A stretch of 64,000 nt of DNA from Tsukamurella conjunctivitidis (GCF_007858475.1 NZ_VIGX01000002.1:434001-498000); one strand, 5' to 3'; shown: positions 28,975-36,915, counted from the first letter of the stretch. Numbers and translations are program-made. Notes: generated by a model not told the origin, from the sequence alone.

Positions 28975-29195
28975 TGACCGCCGGCGAATCCCGCCCCGAG
29001 GGCCCTGCTTCCCGGAAGTACTCCGCACGCGACATCGCACGGATCTTCGGGGACGTCCTCCCCTCGCAGACGAGCGACGATCTTCCGGACGACGCCGCAC
29101 CCCGCTCGGGTGCGGCGTCACCCGTTTCCGGGTCCGACGGTGACCCGACCGAGCGCTGGTACCGCGAGAACCGGCCGCCGCACCACGGCGGCTGA
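28974..29195 (+). CDS. Small conserved acidic protein, unknown function
   Basis: 73 residues, overlapping the moaB2 stop by TGATG. The segment YSARDIARIFGDVLPSQTSD and the C-terminal WYRENRPPHHGG look like the short conserved proteins that accompany this locus in other actinobacteria (a memory-based judgement). No domain or membrane segment is visible. Ordinary codon use supports that it is real. Confidence 0.6.
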   Translation: MTAGESRPEGPASRKYSARDIARIFGDVLPSQTSDDLPDDAAPRSGAASPVSGSDGDPTERWYRENRPPHHGG

Positions 29196-29621
29196 ATGCG
29201 GCGGATCGGGCAAACGTGCTGGTAGTGTGACTAAGGACACAGCCGCCGCGTGAAACGGTCAGGTTACGGCTCCGGGTTATCTGAGTGAACTCTCAGCAGG
29301 AAGCCTGCCCTAACTAGGGCGCTGGTAGGCGCCCGTTTCCAGTGAGTGCGACCTAAGAAGTGCAGGTTGGCGCATGAGTACTAGATTAAAAATAGTAATG
29401 GGTACGTTCACGAATTCTGCATTTACGAAGATCGAAACCGTTGCGCCGTCTCGAAACCTGAGGATATGCTCCGCGGGAACCGTAGGTCAGCGAAGACTTC
29501 CGGGGAACCGATAGTGATCCGGCGCTGAGACGATGCGCAGGATTCGGTCCGTGGCTGGGTGAGCCTCCGGGCCGGCGCTCCTACCGGAGCGTCACACCAT
29601 GATTCCTGGTGAGGGGAACGA
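29196..29621 (+). other. 426-base non-coding region before the first porin gene
   Basis: No credible gene. It contains a folded block (29252-29339, entered separately), an AT-rich island at 29374-29430 that stands out in this GC-rich DNA and could hold the porin promoter, and a further 190 bases with repeated GGGAACCG/GGGGAACCG motifs (29473-29511) and a small hairpin GCTCC-TACC-GGAGC (29577-29590). It is most likely a long mspA 5' UTR plus a separate regulatory RNA. Confidence 0.6.
29252..29339 (+). ncRNA. Candidate structured RNA (riboswitch- or attenuator-like) upstream of the porins
   Basis: GAAACGG (29252-29258) pairs with CCGTTTC (29333-29339) as a closing stem. Inside, CAGG/CCTG, CTGAG/CTCAG (29281-29296), GCAGG/CCTGC (29296-29308), GCCCT/AGGGC (29307-29320) and GGGCGC/GCGCCC (29317-29334) form hairpins, each overlapping the next by one to four bases. 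I do not recall an Rfam class that fits. Strand is assumed from the downstream genes. Confidence 0.45.
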
Positions 29622-30281
29622 ATGAGCAAGATGAGCAAGGTTGCAGGGCGCGCTGGCGTCGTTGCGATCGCGGTGGCCGCGGCCGCCTCGGTCGCCGCTG
29701 GATCGGCCAACGCCGGCCCGCTGCCCAGCGGTCAGAAGACCGTTCCGGCCCCCGAGGGCTGGAGCGTCGTCCTGAAGTCGACGGGTAACTCCTCGGCGAT
29801 CCAGGGCTCGCTGGCCACCGCCCAGTCGCGTACCGCCTGGTACACGTCGAACGGCTCGGTCACGGTGAAGGCTCCGGCCGATGCCAAGGACATCCAGGGC
29901 AAGCTCGGCGTCGGCGTCATCGTCGGCTGCCAGTTCCCGGGTGCGATCGGCGTCGGCGCCAACGTCACGGGCCCCGGCGCGGGCCTCGACTCGAGCGGCC
30001 CGACCGCGAGCCTCGGCGGCGCTGGCGTGGACCTGAATGTTCCGCTTACCCCGGGTGCGACGTCGAGCGTCACCGGCTACGGCCGCGGCGACCAGATCGG
30101 TTCCACGGACTCGATCAAGTTCACCAAGGCCGGCACCTACAACGTGTCGATCAAGGACCAGAACATCGACATCAAGCACTGCTCGGGCTACGCGCAGGCG
30201 CGCGTCGTGACCTGGGTCGAGATCAAGGGCAGCAACCGTATTCAGGGCTTCCTGTACGGCGCGCCGTTCTCGCTGGGCTGA
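29622..30281 (+). CDS. MspA-family porin, divergent paralogue (mspA1)
   Basis: 219 residues. The signal peptide ends near ANA/GP (residue 31). The mature part has MspA features: RTAWYTSNGSVTVK, VGVIVGCQFPG and the second Cys in KHCSGYAQARVVTW, and ends in SLG. MspA monomers assemble as octamers in the mycolic-acid outer membrane for passage of small hydrophilic solutes. It differs from the two other paralogues in the first strand region and lacks their LPTTRNAW motif. GAGGGG lies 8 bases upstream of the ATG. Confidence 0.88.
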   Translation: MSKMSKVAGRAGVVAIAVAAAASVAAGSANAGPLPSGQKTVPAPEGWSVVLKSTGNSSAIQGSLATAQSRTAWYTSNGSVTVKAPADAKDIQGKLGVGVIVGCQFPGAIGVGANVTGPGAGLDSSGPTASLGGAGVDLNVPLTPGATSSVTGYGRGDQIGSTDSIKFTKAGTYNVSIKDQNIDIKHCSGYAQARVVTWVEIKGSNRIQGFLYGAPFSLG

Positions 30282-30309
30282 TTCCCCGACCGACCTGACT
30301 CTCTCTTGC

Positions 30310-30325
30310 CCGCCCCGCGGGGCGG
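30310..30325. repeat. GC palindrome between porin genes 1 and 2
   Basis: A perfect 16-base palindrome (8-base half-sites) in the 69-base gap between the porin genes. It can fold only as a tight hairpin, so it may act as a partial terminator/attenuator that lowers expression of the second gene, or as a binding site. Confidence 0.4.
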
Positions 30326-30350
30326 CGATTCCCGAAGGAATGTCATTTCA

Positions 30351-31049
30351 ATGAAGAACATCGCGATCCGCGGCGCCGTCGTTGCCGCCGCGGCCGGCGT
30401 GGCGCTCGGCACCGTCTCCACGGGTGTGGCCAACGCCGACACCTTCATCCCGCTGCCCAACGGCAGCGTCTCCAACAAGGTGGGCGACTCGAACGTCGTC
30501 GTCTCCATCACCAACCAGAGCGCGAAGCTCTCGCCCGGCATGGTGGCCCTGCCCACCACCCGCAACGCGTGGGTCTCGGGCCTCGTCTCCGTCAAGATCA
30601 ACGGCGGCAAGCCGGACGGTGGCTCCATCGCCGCCGGCTACGCCGTGGGCTGCCAGGTGGACGTCGGCTCGGCCGGCGTCACCGCCGGCGTGACCGGCGA
30701 TTCGGGTGCGTCGATCGGCTTCAACGGCCCGACCATCCAACCGAAGGTGACCGCCAAGACCGGCGCGTCGATCAAGCTCTCCGCGGGCAGCATCGGCACG
30801 CAGATGCTGACCTATGACCGCGCCACCTGGCCGTCGCCCGGCGACGAGATCGCGCCCGACTGGGCCGATCCCAGCACCGGGTTCAAGTTCAAGGGTGCCT
30901 CGGGCTCGCTCGCCTACACCGAGCAGACCATCGGCGTCGACGGCTGCGCCGGCTACGCGCAGGCGCGCTTCTTCGCCAAGGTCAAGGTGAAGTCGGGCAA
31001 CACGCAGTCGACGGTGTTCCTGTGGGGCAAGCCCTTCACCCTGGGCTGA
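30351..31049 (+). CDS. MspA-family porin (paralogue 2)
   Basis: 232 residues. The signal peptide ends at VANA/D. Motifs: LSPGMVALPTTRNAWVSG, AGYAVGCQVDVGSAG, IGVDGCAGYAQARFF and the C-terminal WGKPFTLG. The two cysteines are placed as in the other copies. Closely similar to the third copy in the same island (34560). ATG 30351 was chosen; AAGGA precedes it, and upstream residues do not fit the family. The gene is 69 bases after the first porin and probably in the same transcript. Confidence 0.93.
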   Translation: MKNIAIRGAVVAAAAGVALGTVSTGVANADTFIPLPNGSVSNKVGDSNVVVSITNQSAKLSPGMVALPTTRNAWVSGLVSVKINGGKPDGGSIAAGYAVGCQVDVGSAGVTAGVTGDSGASIGFNGPTIQPKVTAKTGASIKLSAGSIGTQMLTYDRATWPSPGDEIAPDWADPSTGFKFKGASGSLAYTEQTIGVDGCAGYAQARFFAKVKVKSGNTQSTVFLWGKPFTLG

Positions 31050-31064
31050 TCCCCTCCACACGCT

Positions 31065-31096
31065 AGAAGGCGGTGTCCCTCCGGGCACCGCCTTCT
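31065..31096. terminator. Stem-loop terminator after porin 2
   Basis: Perfect 11-base arms at 31065-31075 and 31086-31096 around a 10-base loop, 16 bases after the porin stop. Confidence 0.75.
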
Positions 31097-31202
31097 GTGT
31101 CTCATCAGATTGGTACTACCGTACGAATCGGGCACGGCGCCGCCCGGTTCGTAGCTGCATTACCTCCGGGCGCTGCATCCGTCCTCAAGGAAGCTGACAC
31201 CA

Positions 31203-32600
31203 ATGAACACGAAGGCCACCTCCCTCACATCCCTCACCGCGGTCGTCGCGGCCGCCGCCGTCGCGATCGCGCCGGTCTCCGGCGCAGTCGCCGCGACCTC
31301 CGGTCCCGCCGCCGCCCCGCAGGCCACCGTCGCGAGCGCTATCGCGACCCCCGCGGCGGTGCTCAAGAACATCGCAGCGGCTCCCGCGGCCGCCAACGCC
31401 GCCGCCGTCCCCGCCGCTCTCGGCACCTTCGTCGTCGTGACGGACGAGGCCGTCCAGGGAGCCTCGGCCGCCGCGTCGACCGCGGTCGCCCAGGCGGCCG
31501 CCGTCGAGCTGCCCACGGTCCCGAAGGCGGTGACCGACATCCTCAACGTCGCCGGCCTCCCGGTCCAGGCGGTCTACCGCGTGCTGCAGACCAGCCAGGG
31601 CGTCTACACCATCTGGTACAAGATGCTCACCTCGGTCCCGCAGGCCATCTTCAAGGGCGAGTTCGGATCCGTCCCGACCCTGTTCCAGAAGGCCGTCTCG
31701 GACTCGTTGACGTGGATCGCCACGGGCGCTGGCCCGAAGGCGCCCGAGGCGCCCAAGACCGCCTCCGCGACGTCGTCGGAGACGGCCGCCGCTGTTGCGC
31801 CGAACCCCATCACGGCCGGGCTGGACGTCCTGGGCATCCCGGTGGCGACCGCGTACGCGGGAGGCCAGGCGGCACTCTCGATCTACAAGAACTTCTACGG
31901 CCTGCTGACCTCGGTGCCCCAGGCGATCTTCCAGGGCAAGTTCGGTGACGCCGTGAACCTCGTGGCCGATGCGGTCACCAAGTCGGTGACGACCATCGTC
32001 GAGTTCCCGGGCGCTCAGATCAAGGCGGCGTCGGACAAGATCGAGAAGCTGATCGCGTCGCTGACCCCGGCCACGACGGCACCGACCGTCACGTCGTCGG
32101 ACGCGGTGTCGCGCACCTCTGTCGCGAGCGCGGGCGAGTCGCCCGTGACGTCCGTCGCGGACAAGGCGGCCGTCGCGCAGAAGCCTGCGGCCGAGTCCGC
32201 GAAGCCGGCCGCCGAGTCGAGCCAGGCCGCCGTGGAGACGGCCAAGCCTGCGGCCGAGACCTCGAAGCCGGCGGCCGAGACGTCGAAGCCCGCGGTTGAG
32301 ACGTCGAAGCCCGCGGCTGAGCCGACGGCGGCCAAGCCGGCCGAGTCCACGCAGACGCAGAGCAAGCCCGCGGCCGAGGAGTCGAAGCCCACCGCGGAGT
32401 CGAAGCCGTCTGCCGAGTCGAAGCCGTCTGCTGAGTCGAAGCCGGCGGCCGAGTCCAAGCCGTCCGCTGAGTCGGCCGCGACAGAGCCGAAGGCGACCTC
32501 CGACTCGAGCTCGAAGGGCTCCTCGGCAGGTGCCTCGGATTCGTCCGCCTCGGAGGGGTCGAGCGCTTCCGATTCGTCGGCGGGTTCGAGCGCGAAGTAG
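31203..32600 (+). CDS. Secreted modular protein A of the porin island, unknown function
   Basis: 465 residues. A signal peptide ends near AVA/AT. Residues 100-170 and 200-270 hold two copies of one module (each with LTSVPQAIF, K/Q-G-E/K-F-G and a following amphipathic helix). From residue 310 the protein becomes a Pro/Ala/Lys/Glu/Ser tail with repeated KPAAE(S/T)S units and a Ser-rich end. This suggests a folded exported part on a long, wall-spanning or loosely attached stalk. I do not recognise the family; it resembles protein B (32996). Confidence 0.75.
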   Translation: MNTKATSLTSLTAVVAAAAVAIAPVSGAVAATSGPAAAPQATVASAIATPAAVLKNIAAAPAAANAAAVPAALGTFVVVTDEAVQGASAAASTAVAQAAAVELPTVPKAVTDILNVAGLPVQAVYRVLQTSQGVYTIWYKMLTSVPQAIFKGEFGSVPTLFQKAVSDSLTWIATGAGPKAPEAPKTASATSSETAAAVAPNPITAGLDVLGIPVATAYAGGQAALSIYKNFYGLLTSVPQAIFQGKFGDAVNLVADAVTKSVTTIVEFPGAQIKAASDKIEKLIASLTPATTAPTVTSSDAVSRTSVASAGESPVTSVADKAAVAQKPAAESAKPAAESSQAAVETAKPAAETSKPAAETSKPAVETSKPAAEPTAAKPAESTQTQSKPAAEESKPTAESKPSAESKPSAESKPAAESKPSAESAATEPKATSDSSSKGSSAGASDSSASEGSSASDSSAGSSAK

Positions 32601-32617
32601 GTTCTTTCTTCACTGCA

Positions 32618-32662
32618 GCGCATCGCGCGTCCCGGCACCGCCGGGGCGCGCGATGCGCTTTT
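32618..32662 (+). terminator. Strong intrinsic terminator after secreted protein A
   Basis: 12-base perfect arms (32618-32629 and 32647-32658), continued by a G-T pair and a further 6-base stem in the loop, followed by TTTT (32659-32662). This is the best intrinsic terminator in the window. Confidence 0.9.
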
Positions 32663-32995
32663 CTGCGGCCCGACCGCCCGGCGCGGTCAGGCGAGACGGG
32701 CGCATCGGGGCGATGCCGCCCCCGCTGACATGCGCTGATGTCGCCGTTGTGTGGTGGGCACCGGCTCGTGGCGGTCGACGCGTCCGGTCGGGGACGAGTC
32801 GGCCTTCGATTGCTGATGCAATTCGGAAAGGCGTGCTCGTCGTTTTCCTCACCCAGTAGTGCCGTCGTTTCTCTCGCTTCGGTAATGGATTATGTAAGGG
32901 AGTTTCTTCGCTTCGTATTCAGTTCGTGTTGCGCGGTGCTATTTTTCGGGAACAGGTAGGAATCGCCTGAGATTGAACTGAGGGGAACTAAAGTA
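32663..32995 (+). other. 333-base non-coding gap before secreted protein B
   Basis: Nothing gene-like is supported. The first 150 bases are GC-rich with short imperfect hairpins; the last 180 are distinctly AT-richer, with several TTTC/TTCG runs and possible -10 boxes such as TATGTA near 32890. They probably hold the promoter and leader of protein B. A GAGGGG ribosome site lies at 32979-32984. Confidence 0.5.
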
Positions 32996-34342
32996 ATGAA
33001 GCGCACCACCTCGCTGGCCGCTGCGGTGACTGCGGCCGCGATCATCGCGACCCCGGTCGGCGCGAACGCCGTCGCCGCCACCTCCGCGCCGACGGCCGTC
33101 GTCGCCACCCAGCAGGCCGCGGCCCTGCCGGAGCCGCCGGCGTTGGAGTCGTTCGCGCCGGACCCGCTCAAGATCCTCGCGCTGCCCTTCAGCAACTTCG
33201 AGCTGATTCGGACCTCGGCGTTCGTCGTCACCGGCTACAAGACGAACGCCGCGGGTCAACTCGTGGACAAGAACGATAAGCCGCTGCGGGAGAAGGACAA
33301 GGACGAGTCCGACGCGGCCTACGCGAAGTACGTTGCTGAGAACCGTGTCGCGATCACGGCCAACATCTTCCAGGCCGTCAGCGACGCCGTGAACAAGTCG
33401 GCGTTGCGCGGCGACTTCGCGACCGCGGCCGCACAGATCCAGAGCTACCTGGCCCAGCTCGCCGCGCAGGTGATCGCCCTGCCCGCGGCACTGATCAATC
33501 TCAACGTCGGGGCGTTCTTCCCCAAGCCGGCAAAGACCGCGACGGCATCGGGGGCCGCGGCAACATCGGCCGACGCGAGTCCCGTCGCGCTGCCGAGCGT
33601 GGGAAGCCTCCTCACCGTCGCGGGGATCCCGCTGAAGAATCTCGACCAGGCGCGCCTCGCCGCCTTCGTCACGGTCGGCTACAAGAAGAACGACGCCGGT
33701 CAGTACGTCGGCAAGGACGGCAAGCCGCTCACGGAGGGGCAGACCAAGGAGAAGGACGGCGTCCCGCTCAGTGCGAACATCTTCCAGGCGGTCAGTGACG
33801 CCGTGAACAAGCAGGCACTCAAGGGTGATTTCGCCGGAGCGGCGAAGGCGATCCAGGGGTACCTCACGGAGCTGGCCGGGAACGTCATCGCGCTGCCGGG
33901 GCAGATCCTGCAGTACGACCTCGCGGCGATCGGCGCGGTGGTTCCCGGGCTTCCGGCCTCGAAGGACACGGCTGCGGATCGATCGAGCAGCGCGGGGACG
34001 GCTCCGGAGGTCGCCGCGAAGTCCTCCAAGCCCCTGACCAAGACGGTCGTCGGCGGAGCGTCCGAGGCGGCGGAGGGGGCGTCGCCGACCGCAACCACGG
34101 CACCCGGCGGTGCCGCCACGAGCAGTTCGGGAACCAGCCAGGCGCCGGCGGGCCGTGATCTCATCGGCGCGGTCCGGGATCTCTTCGATCGTCCCGACAA
34201 GGCCAAGCAGGAGGAGCCGAGTACTCCTACCAAGCCCGAAGCGACGACGGAGCCGGAGACGCCGAAGCAGTCGGAGCCCGCGGGCTCGACCGGTGCGGCT
34301 GAACCCGCCGCCGGAGGCGACAAGACCGACGACGGGGAGTAA
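32996..34342 (+). CDS. Secreted modular protein B of the porin island, unknown function
   Basis: 448 residues. The signal peptide ends near ANA/V or ATS. Two copies of one module are obvious: residues 70-170 and 200-305, each with F-V-x-V/T-GYK-N-AGQ, a charged loop, ANIFQAVSDAVNK and G-D-F-A/T-x-A-A-x-x-I-Q-x-Y-L. A Pro/Thr/Glu-rich low-complexity tail follows. The end of each module (GDFAGAAKAI) aligns loosely with the end of the modules in protein A (GKFGDAVNLV), so the two proteins are probably relatives. Confidence 0.75.
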   Translation: MKRTTSLAAAVTAAAIIATPVGANAVAATSAPTAVVATQQAAALPEPPALESFAPDPLKILALPFSNFELIRTSAFVVTGYKTNAAGQLVDKNDKPLREKDKDESDAAYAKYVAENRVAITANIFQAVSDAVNKSALRGDFATAAAQIQSYLAQLAAQVIALPAALINLNVGAFFPKPAKTATASGAAATSADASPVALPSVGSLLTVAGIPLKNLDQARLAAFVTVGYKKNDAGQYVGKDGKPLTEGQTKEKDGVPLSANIFQAVSDAVNKQALKGDFAGAAKAIQGYLTELAGNVIALPGQILQYDLAAIGAVVPGLPASKDTAADRSSSAGTAPEVAAKSSKPLTKTVVGGASEAAEGASPTATTAPGGAATSSSGTSQAPAGRDLIGAVRDLFDRPDKAKQEEPSTPTKPEATTEPETPKQSEPAGSTGAAEPAAGGDKTDDGE

Positions 34343-34353
34343 GAACTCCCGCG

Positions 34354-34394
34354 GGACCGCCCGCCCCGGGCCCGGGGCGGGCGGTCCTTCGTTT
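34354..34394. terminator. Stem-loop terminator after secreted protein B
   Basis: 15-base perfect arms with a 4-base loop (34354-34387), followed by TTCGTTT. It directly follows the stop codon. Confidence 0.85.
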
Positions 34395-34559
34395 GCGGCT
34401 CGAAAGCCTTCGGAATCACTCAGGAAGTGCCTATTCTGTTACAGCTTCCCGCCAGTGTTAACTCAGGGTTTCCACGGGCGATTTGGGCGGTTTCCGGCTG
34501 GTACCTTCCTTTCTCAATCGACGGCGAAGCTCAGCCGGCGTATTGAAAGGACTGGGTAC

Positions 34560-35261
34560 ATGACCCCGAGAATCTCCCTCGTCGCGGCGGCGCTCGCCAC
34601 CACGGCCGCCACGACCGTTGCGCTGCTCGCGCCCGCCACCGCGGCCGCCGACACCGTGATCCCGCTGCGCAACGCCTCGCAGACGGCGAAGGCCGGCTCC
34701 GGCGCGATCACCGTCAGCGTGACGGCGCAGCGCGCGCGGTTGTCGCCCGGCATGGTCGCGCTGCCGACGACCCGCAATGCCTGGGTATCGGGCGTGGTGT
34801 CCGTCAAGATCACCGGCGCGGACGCGGACGGGGGATCGATCGAGGCCGGCTACGCCGTCGGCTGCCAGATCGACGTCGGCTCGGCCGGCGTCGAAGCGGG
34901 CGTCGACGTTGCTTCGGGAGCCTCTGCCTCGTTCCAGGGGCCGACGATCGAACCCTCGGTCACCGGCACCACGGGCGGTTCCATCTCGCTCGCCGCGGGC
35001 TCCATCGGCACGCAGTCGCTGACGTACGACCGCGCGACCTGGCCGAAGCCGGGCGACGAGGTCGACCCGGAGTGGTCGGTGCCGTCGACCAGCTTCGACT
35101 TCACCGGTTCGAGCGGCAGCTTCACCTACAGCGACCAGACCATCGGCGTCGACGGCTGCGCCGGCTATGCGCAGGCGCGCCTGTACGTGATCGTCCGGGC
35201 GCAGGTCGGCGACACCAAGGGGCGAGTGGTCCTGTGGGGTGATCGCTTCACCCTCGGCTGA
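34560..35261 (+). CDS. MspA-family porin (paralogue 3)
   Basis: 233 residues. The signal peptide ends near AAA/D. It shares with paralogue 2 the motifs LSPGMVALPTTRNAWVSG, VGCQIDVGSAG and IGVDGCAGYAQAR and ends in GDRFTLG. AAAGGA precedes the ATG. It has its own promoter region (34395-34559) after the terminator of protein B. Charged residues at the pore-constriction region differ from paralogue 2 (more Asp/Glu, e.g. VDVASGA, DPEWS), so ion preference may differ. Confidence 0.92.
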   Translation: MTPRISLVAAALATTAATTVALLAPATAAADTVIPLRNASQTAKAGSGAITVSVTAQRARLSPGMVALPTTRNAWVSGVVSVKITGADADGGSIEAGYAVGCQIDVGSAGVEAGVDVASGASASFQGPTIEPSVTGTTGGSISLAAGSIGTQSLTYDRATWPKPGDEVDPEWSVPSTSFDFTGSSGSFTYSDQTIGVDGCAGYAQARLYVIVRAQVGDTKGRVVLWGDRFTLG

Positions 35262-35280
35262 CGAGTTCCGAATACCGACC

Positions 35281-35312
35281 CGAAGGGCGGCCCGGCGACG
35301 GGCCGCCCTTCG
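35281..35312. terminator. Stem-loop terminator after porin 3
   Basis: 13-base perfect arms at 35281-35293 and 35300-35312 with a 6-base loop, 20 bases after the stop. Confidence 0.8.
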
Positions 35313-35510
35313 TCGTGGGGTGGCCCCGCGATCTTCTCAGATCAGCCGGGAACCGATCGGTGGTCCGATGCGTCCAACTTTCATGAGGGCCTCGTTCACG
35401 TTGCGCGGTGGACGGGTTGATGAGGGAGCCAACGAGATCGACGGAGTAAGCGGTGCCGATCGTGTCACGGAGGCCTAGTATCAATGATCTGACACGGGAG
35501 GCGATACGAC

Positions 35511-35795
35511 GTGGGCAGAGTGAAGTCTGACGGCCACAAGCGCAAGGTCCTCCGAGGAGGGCTCAAGGGGCGTCATAAACGCCTCCCAGCCGTGCCGGCG
35601 AAGGCCGGCTACGTCGTCGTGCGTCTGCAGGATGGGACCACCGCCCATGCCCGCCGCAGTCGCGACGGATCGTTCATCGTGGTCGAGCCGGAGGAAAAGC
35701 CCTCGTCGTCGGACCTGTCCGAATCGAGCTACCGGGAGCTCATGGCGGTGCTCGAGATGGAGGACACCGGGAGGTCGCGCCGGGGATCGCTGTAA
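35511..35795 (+). CDS. Small basic protein, unknown function
   Basis: 94 residues with a GTG start behind a GGGAGG site. The first half is very basic (RVKSDGHKRKVLRGGLKGRHKRLP), the centre has a strand-rich segment (GYVVVRLQDGTTAHARRSRDGSFIVVEP) and the end is acidic and helical. A nucleic-acid-binding role is possible but only a guess. It sits alone between a porin and mscL and ends in a strong bidirectional terminator. Confidence 0.65.
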   Translation: MGRVKSDGHKRKVLRGGLKGRHKRLPAVPAKAGYVVVRLQDGTTAHARRSRDGSFIVVEPEEKPSSSDLSESSYRELMAVLEMEDTGRSRRGSL

Positions 35796-35816
35796 CGGCC
35801 CCGTCGGACCCCGAAA

Positions 35817-35854
35817 CGAAAGCCGGCCTCCCCACACGGGGAGGCCGGCTTTCG
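35817..35854. terminator. Bidirectional stem-loop between the small basic gene and mscL
   Basis: 17-base perfect arms with a 4-base loop (ACAC); the outer ends are CGAAA and TTTCG, so T-rich tails occur on both strands. It lies between convergent genes. Confidence 0.9.
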
Positions 35855-35871
35855 TCGGTATGGAACCGGAA

Positions 35872-36321
35872 TCAGATCTGCGGCTTCTGCGAGGGGAACT
35901 GGCCCGTCGGAGGCAGCACGGAGTGCGCGCCGCCCTGCGGCTGCGCGGCCTGGGCCGCGAGCAGGTCGCGGATCTCGACGAGCACGTCCACCTCGTCCTC
36001 GGTGGCCGGGCCGCTGGCGCGCTTCTTCAGCGTCTCGTACGGCAGGATCAGGACGAAGTACACCACCGCGGCGACGAGGATGAAGTTGATGGCCGCGGTG
36101 ATCACGGCGCCGAAGTCGACGATGGTCTTGTCGTTGCCGTCCACGATCTGCCAAGCGAGGCCCTGCACGTCCTTGCCGCCGCCGATCGAGGCGATCAACG
36201 GCTGCACGATGTGCTCGGTGAACGCGGTGACGATCGCGGTGAACGCGGCACCGACGACAACGGCGACCGCGAGGTCCAGCACGTTGCCCTTGAGGAGGAA
36301 GTCCTTGAATCCCTTGAGCAT
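35872..36321 (-). CDS. mscL: Large-conductance mechanosensitive channel
   Basis: 149 residues. MLKGFKDFLLKGNVLDLAVAVVVGAAF in outline is the N-terminal amphipathic helix plus first membrane helix; the second helix is near residues 70-95; the C-terminal part is cytoplasmic and helical with a Pro/Gln-rich end. The channel opens under membrane tension to release solutes in hypo-osmotic shock. The M. tuberculosis counterpart is Rv0985c. Confidence 0.95.
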   Translation of the reverse strand: MLKGFKDFLLKGNVLDLAVAVVVGAAFTAIVTAFTEHIVQPLIASIGGGKDVQGLAWQIVDGNDKTIVDFGAVITAAINFILVAAVVYFVLILPYETLKKRASGPATEDEVDVLVEIRDLLAAQAAQPQGGAHSVLPPTGQFPSQKPQI

Positions 36322-36390
36322 GTTCGAGTGTCCTTCGTGAGGTTGTAACGCCAGTGACGCCTGATGCAATTTCGGACTTATGCTAACCGT

Positions 36391-36915
36391 ATGAACCGAT
36401 TGCGCGCAGTGGACGCGGGCGTTTCGGCCGGTGTGATCTTGGCCGTCGGGGGCCTGGCCGCGGGGTGGTTCGGCCTCGAACGCGCCGTGCCGACGCCGCG
36501 GACACCGGTCGCCGATTCTGCATATCGTGTTGGGAACGATTACGCCGGAGTCGATTTCCGCGCACCGTCGGGCTGGGAGCAGGTGCCGTCCGGGCGGGCC
36601 GATGTGGCGCGCTTCGTCCACGCCACCGGGAGTTCGCTCTCCGTGCGGCTCACGACCGGTATGACCGATTTCGATACCGCGGCCCCGCGTCGACTGCGCG
36701 AGTTCGAGGCCGGCGGCGTCGATGCGCGCTTCACCGGCGACCTCCGCGGTGCCCGGTTCAGCGGCCGAACCTGCACCGCCACCGGCGGCGGCAAGGCGGG
36801 GGAGTGCGCCGTGGTCGGGCGGGACGCGCTGTTGGTCACGGTGCTCACGCTCCGGCCGCCCGACGGTGCCGTGCCCGACCTGGCCGCGCTGGTCCGATCG
36901 ATGCGGGAGGCCTGA
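36391..36915 (+). CDS. Membrane-anchored exported protein, unknown function
   Basis: 174 residues. One membrane helix near residues 10-30 is followed by an extracytoplasmic domain containing VDFRAPSGWEQVPS, TTGMTDFDTAAPRRLREFEAGG and two cysteines (RTCTATGGGKAGECAVV) that may form a disulfide. It resembles LpqN-like or other small exported lipoprotein-like domains only weakly. The stop overlaps the start of the next gene (TGATG), so the product probably works with the PrsW-like protein. Confidence 0.72.
   Translation: MNRLRAVDAGVSAGVILAVGGLAAGWFGLERAVPTPRTPVADSAYRVGNDYAGVDFRAPSGWEQVPSGRADVARFVHATGSSLSVRLTTGMTDFDTAAPRRLREFEAGGVDARFTGDLRGARFSGRTCTATGGGKAGECAVVGRDALLVTVLTLRPPDGAVPDLAALVRSMREA

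Noticed and set aside
29252-29339. Cobalamin, SAM or c-di-AMP riboswitch
   Set aside because: By eye the hallmark conserved boxes of these classes are missing, so no class name was given.
29374-29514. 46-codon reading frame in the mspA leader
   Set aside because: No ribosome site, unlike codon use and no conserved motif. Kept only as a remote chance of a leader peptide.
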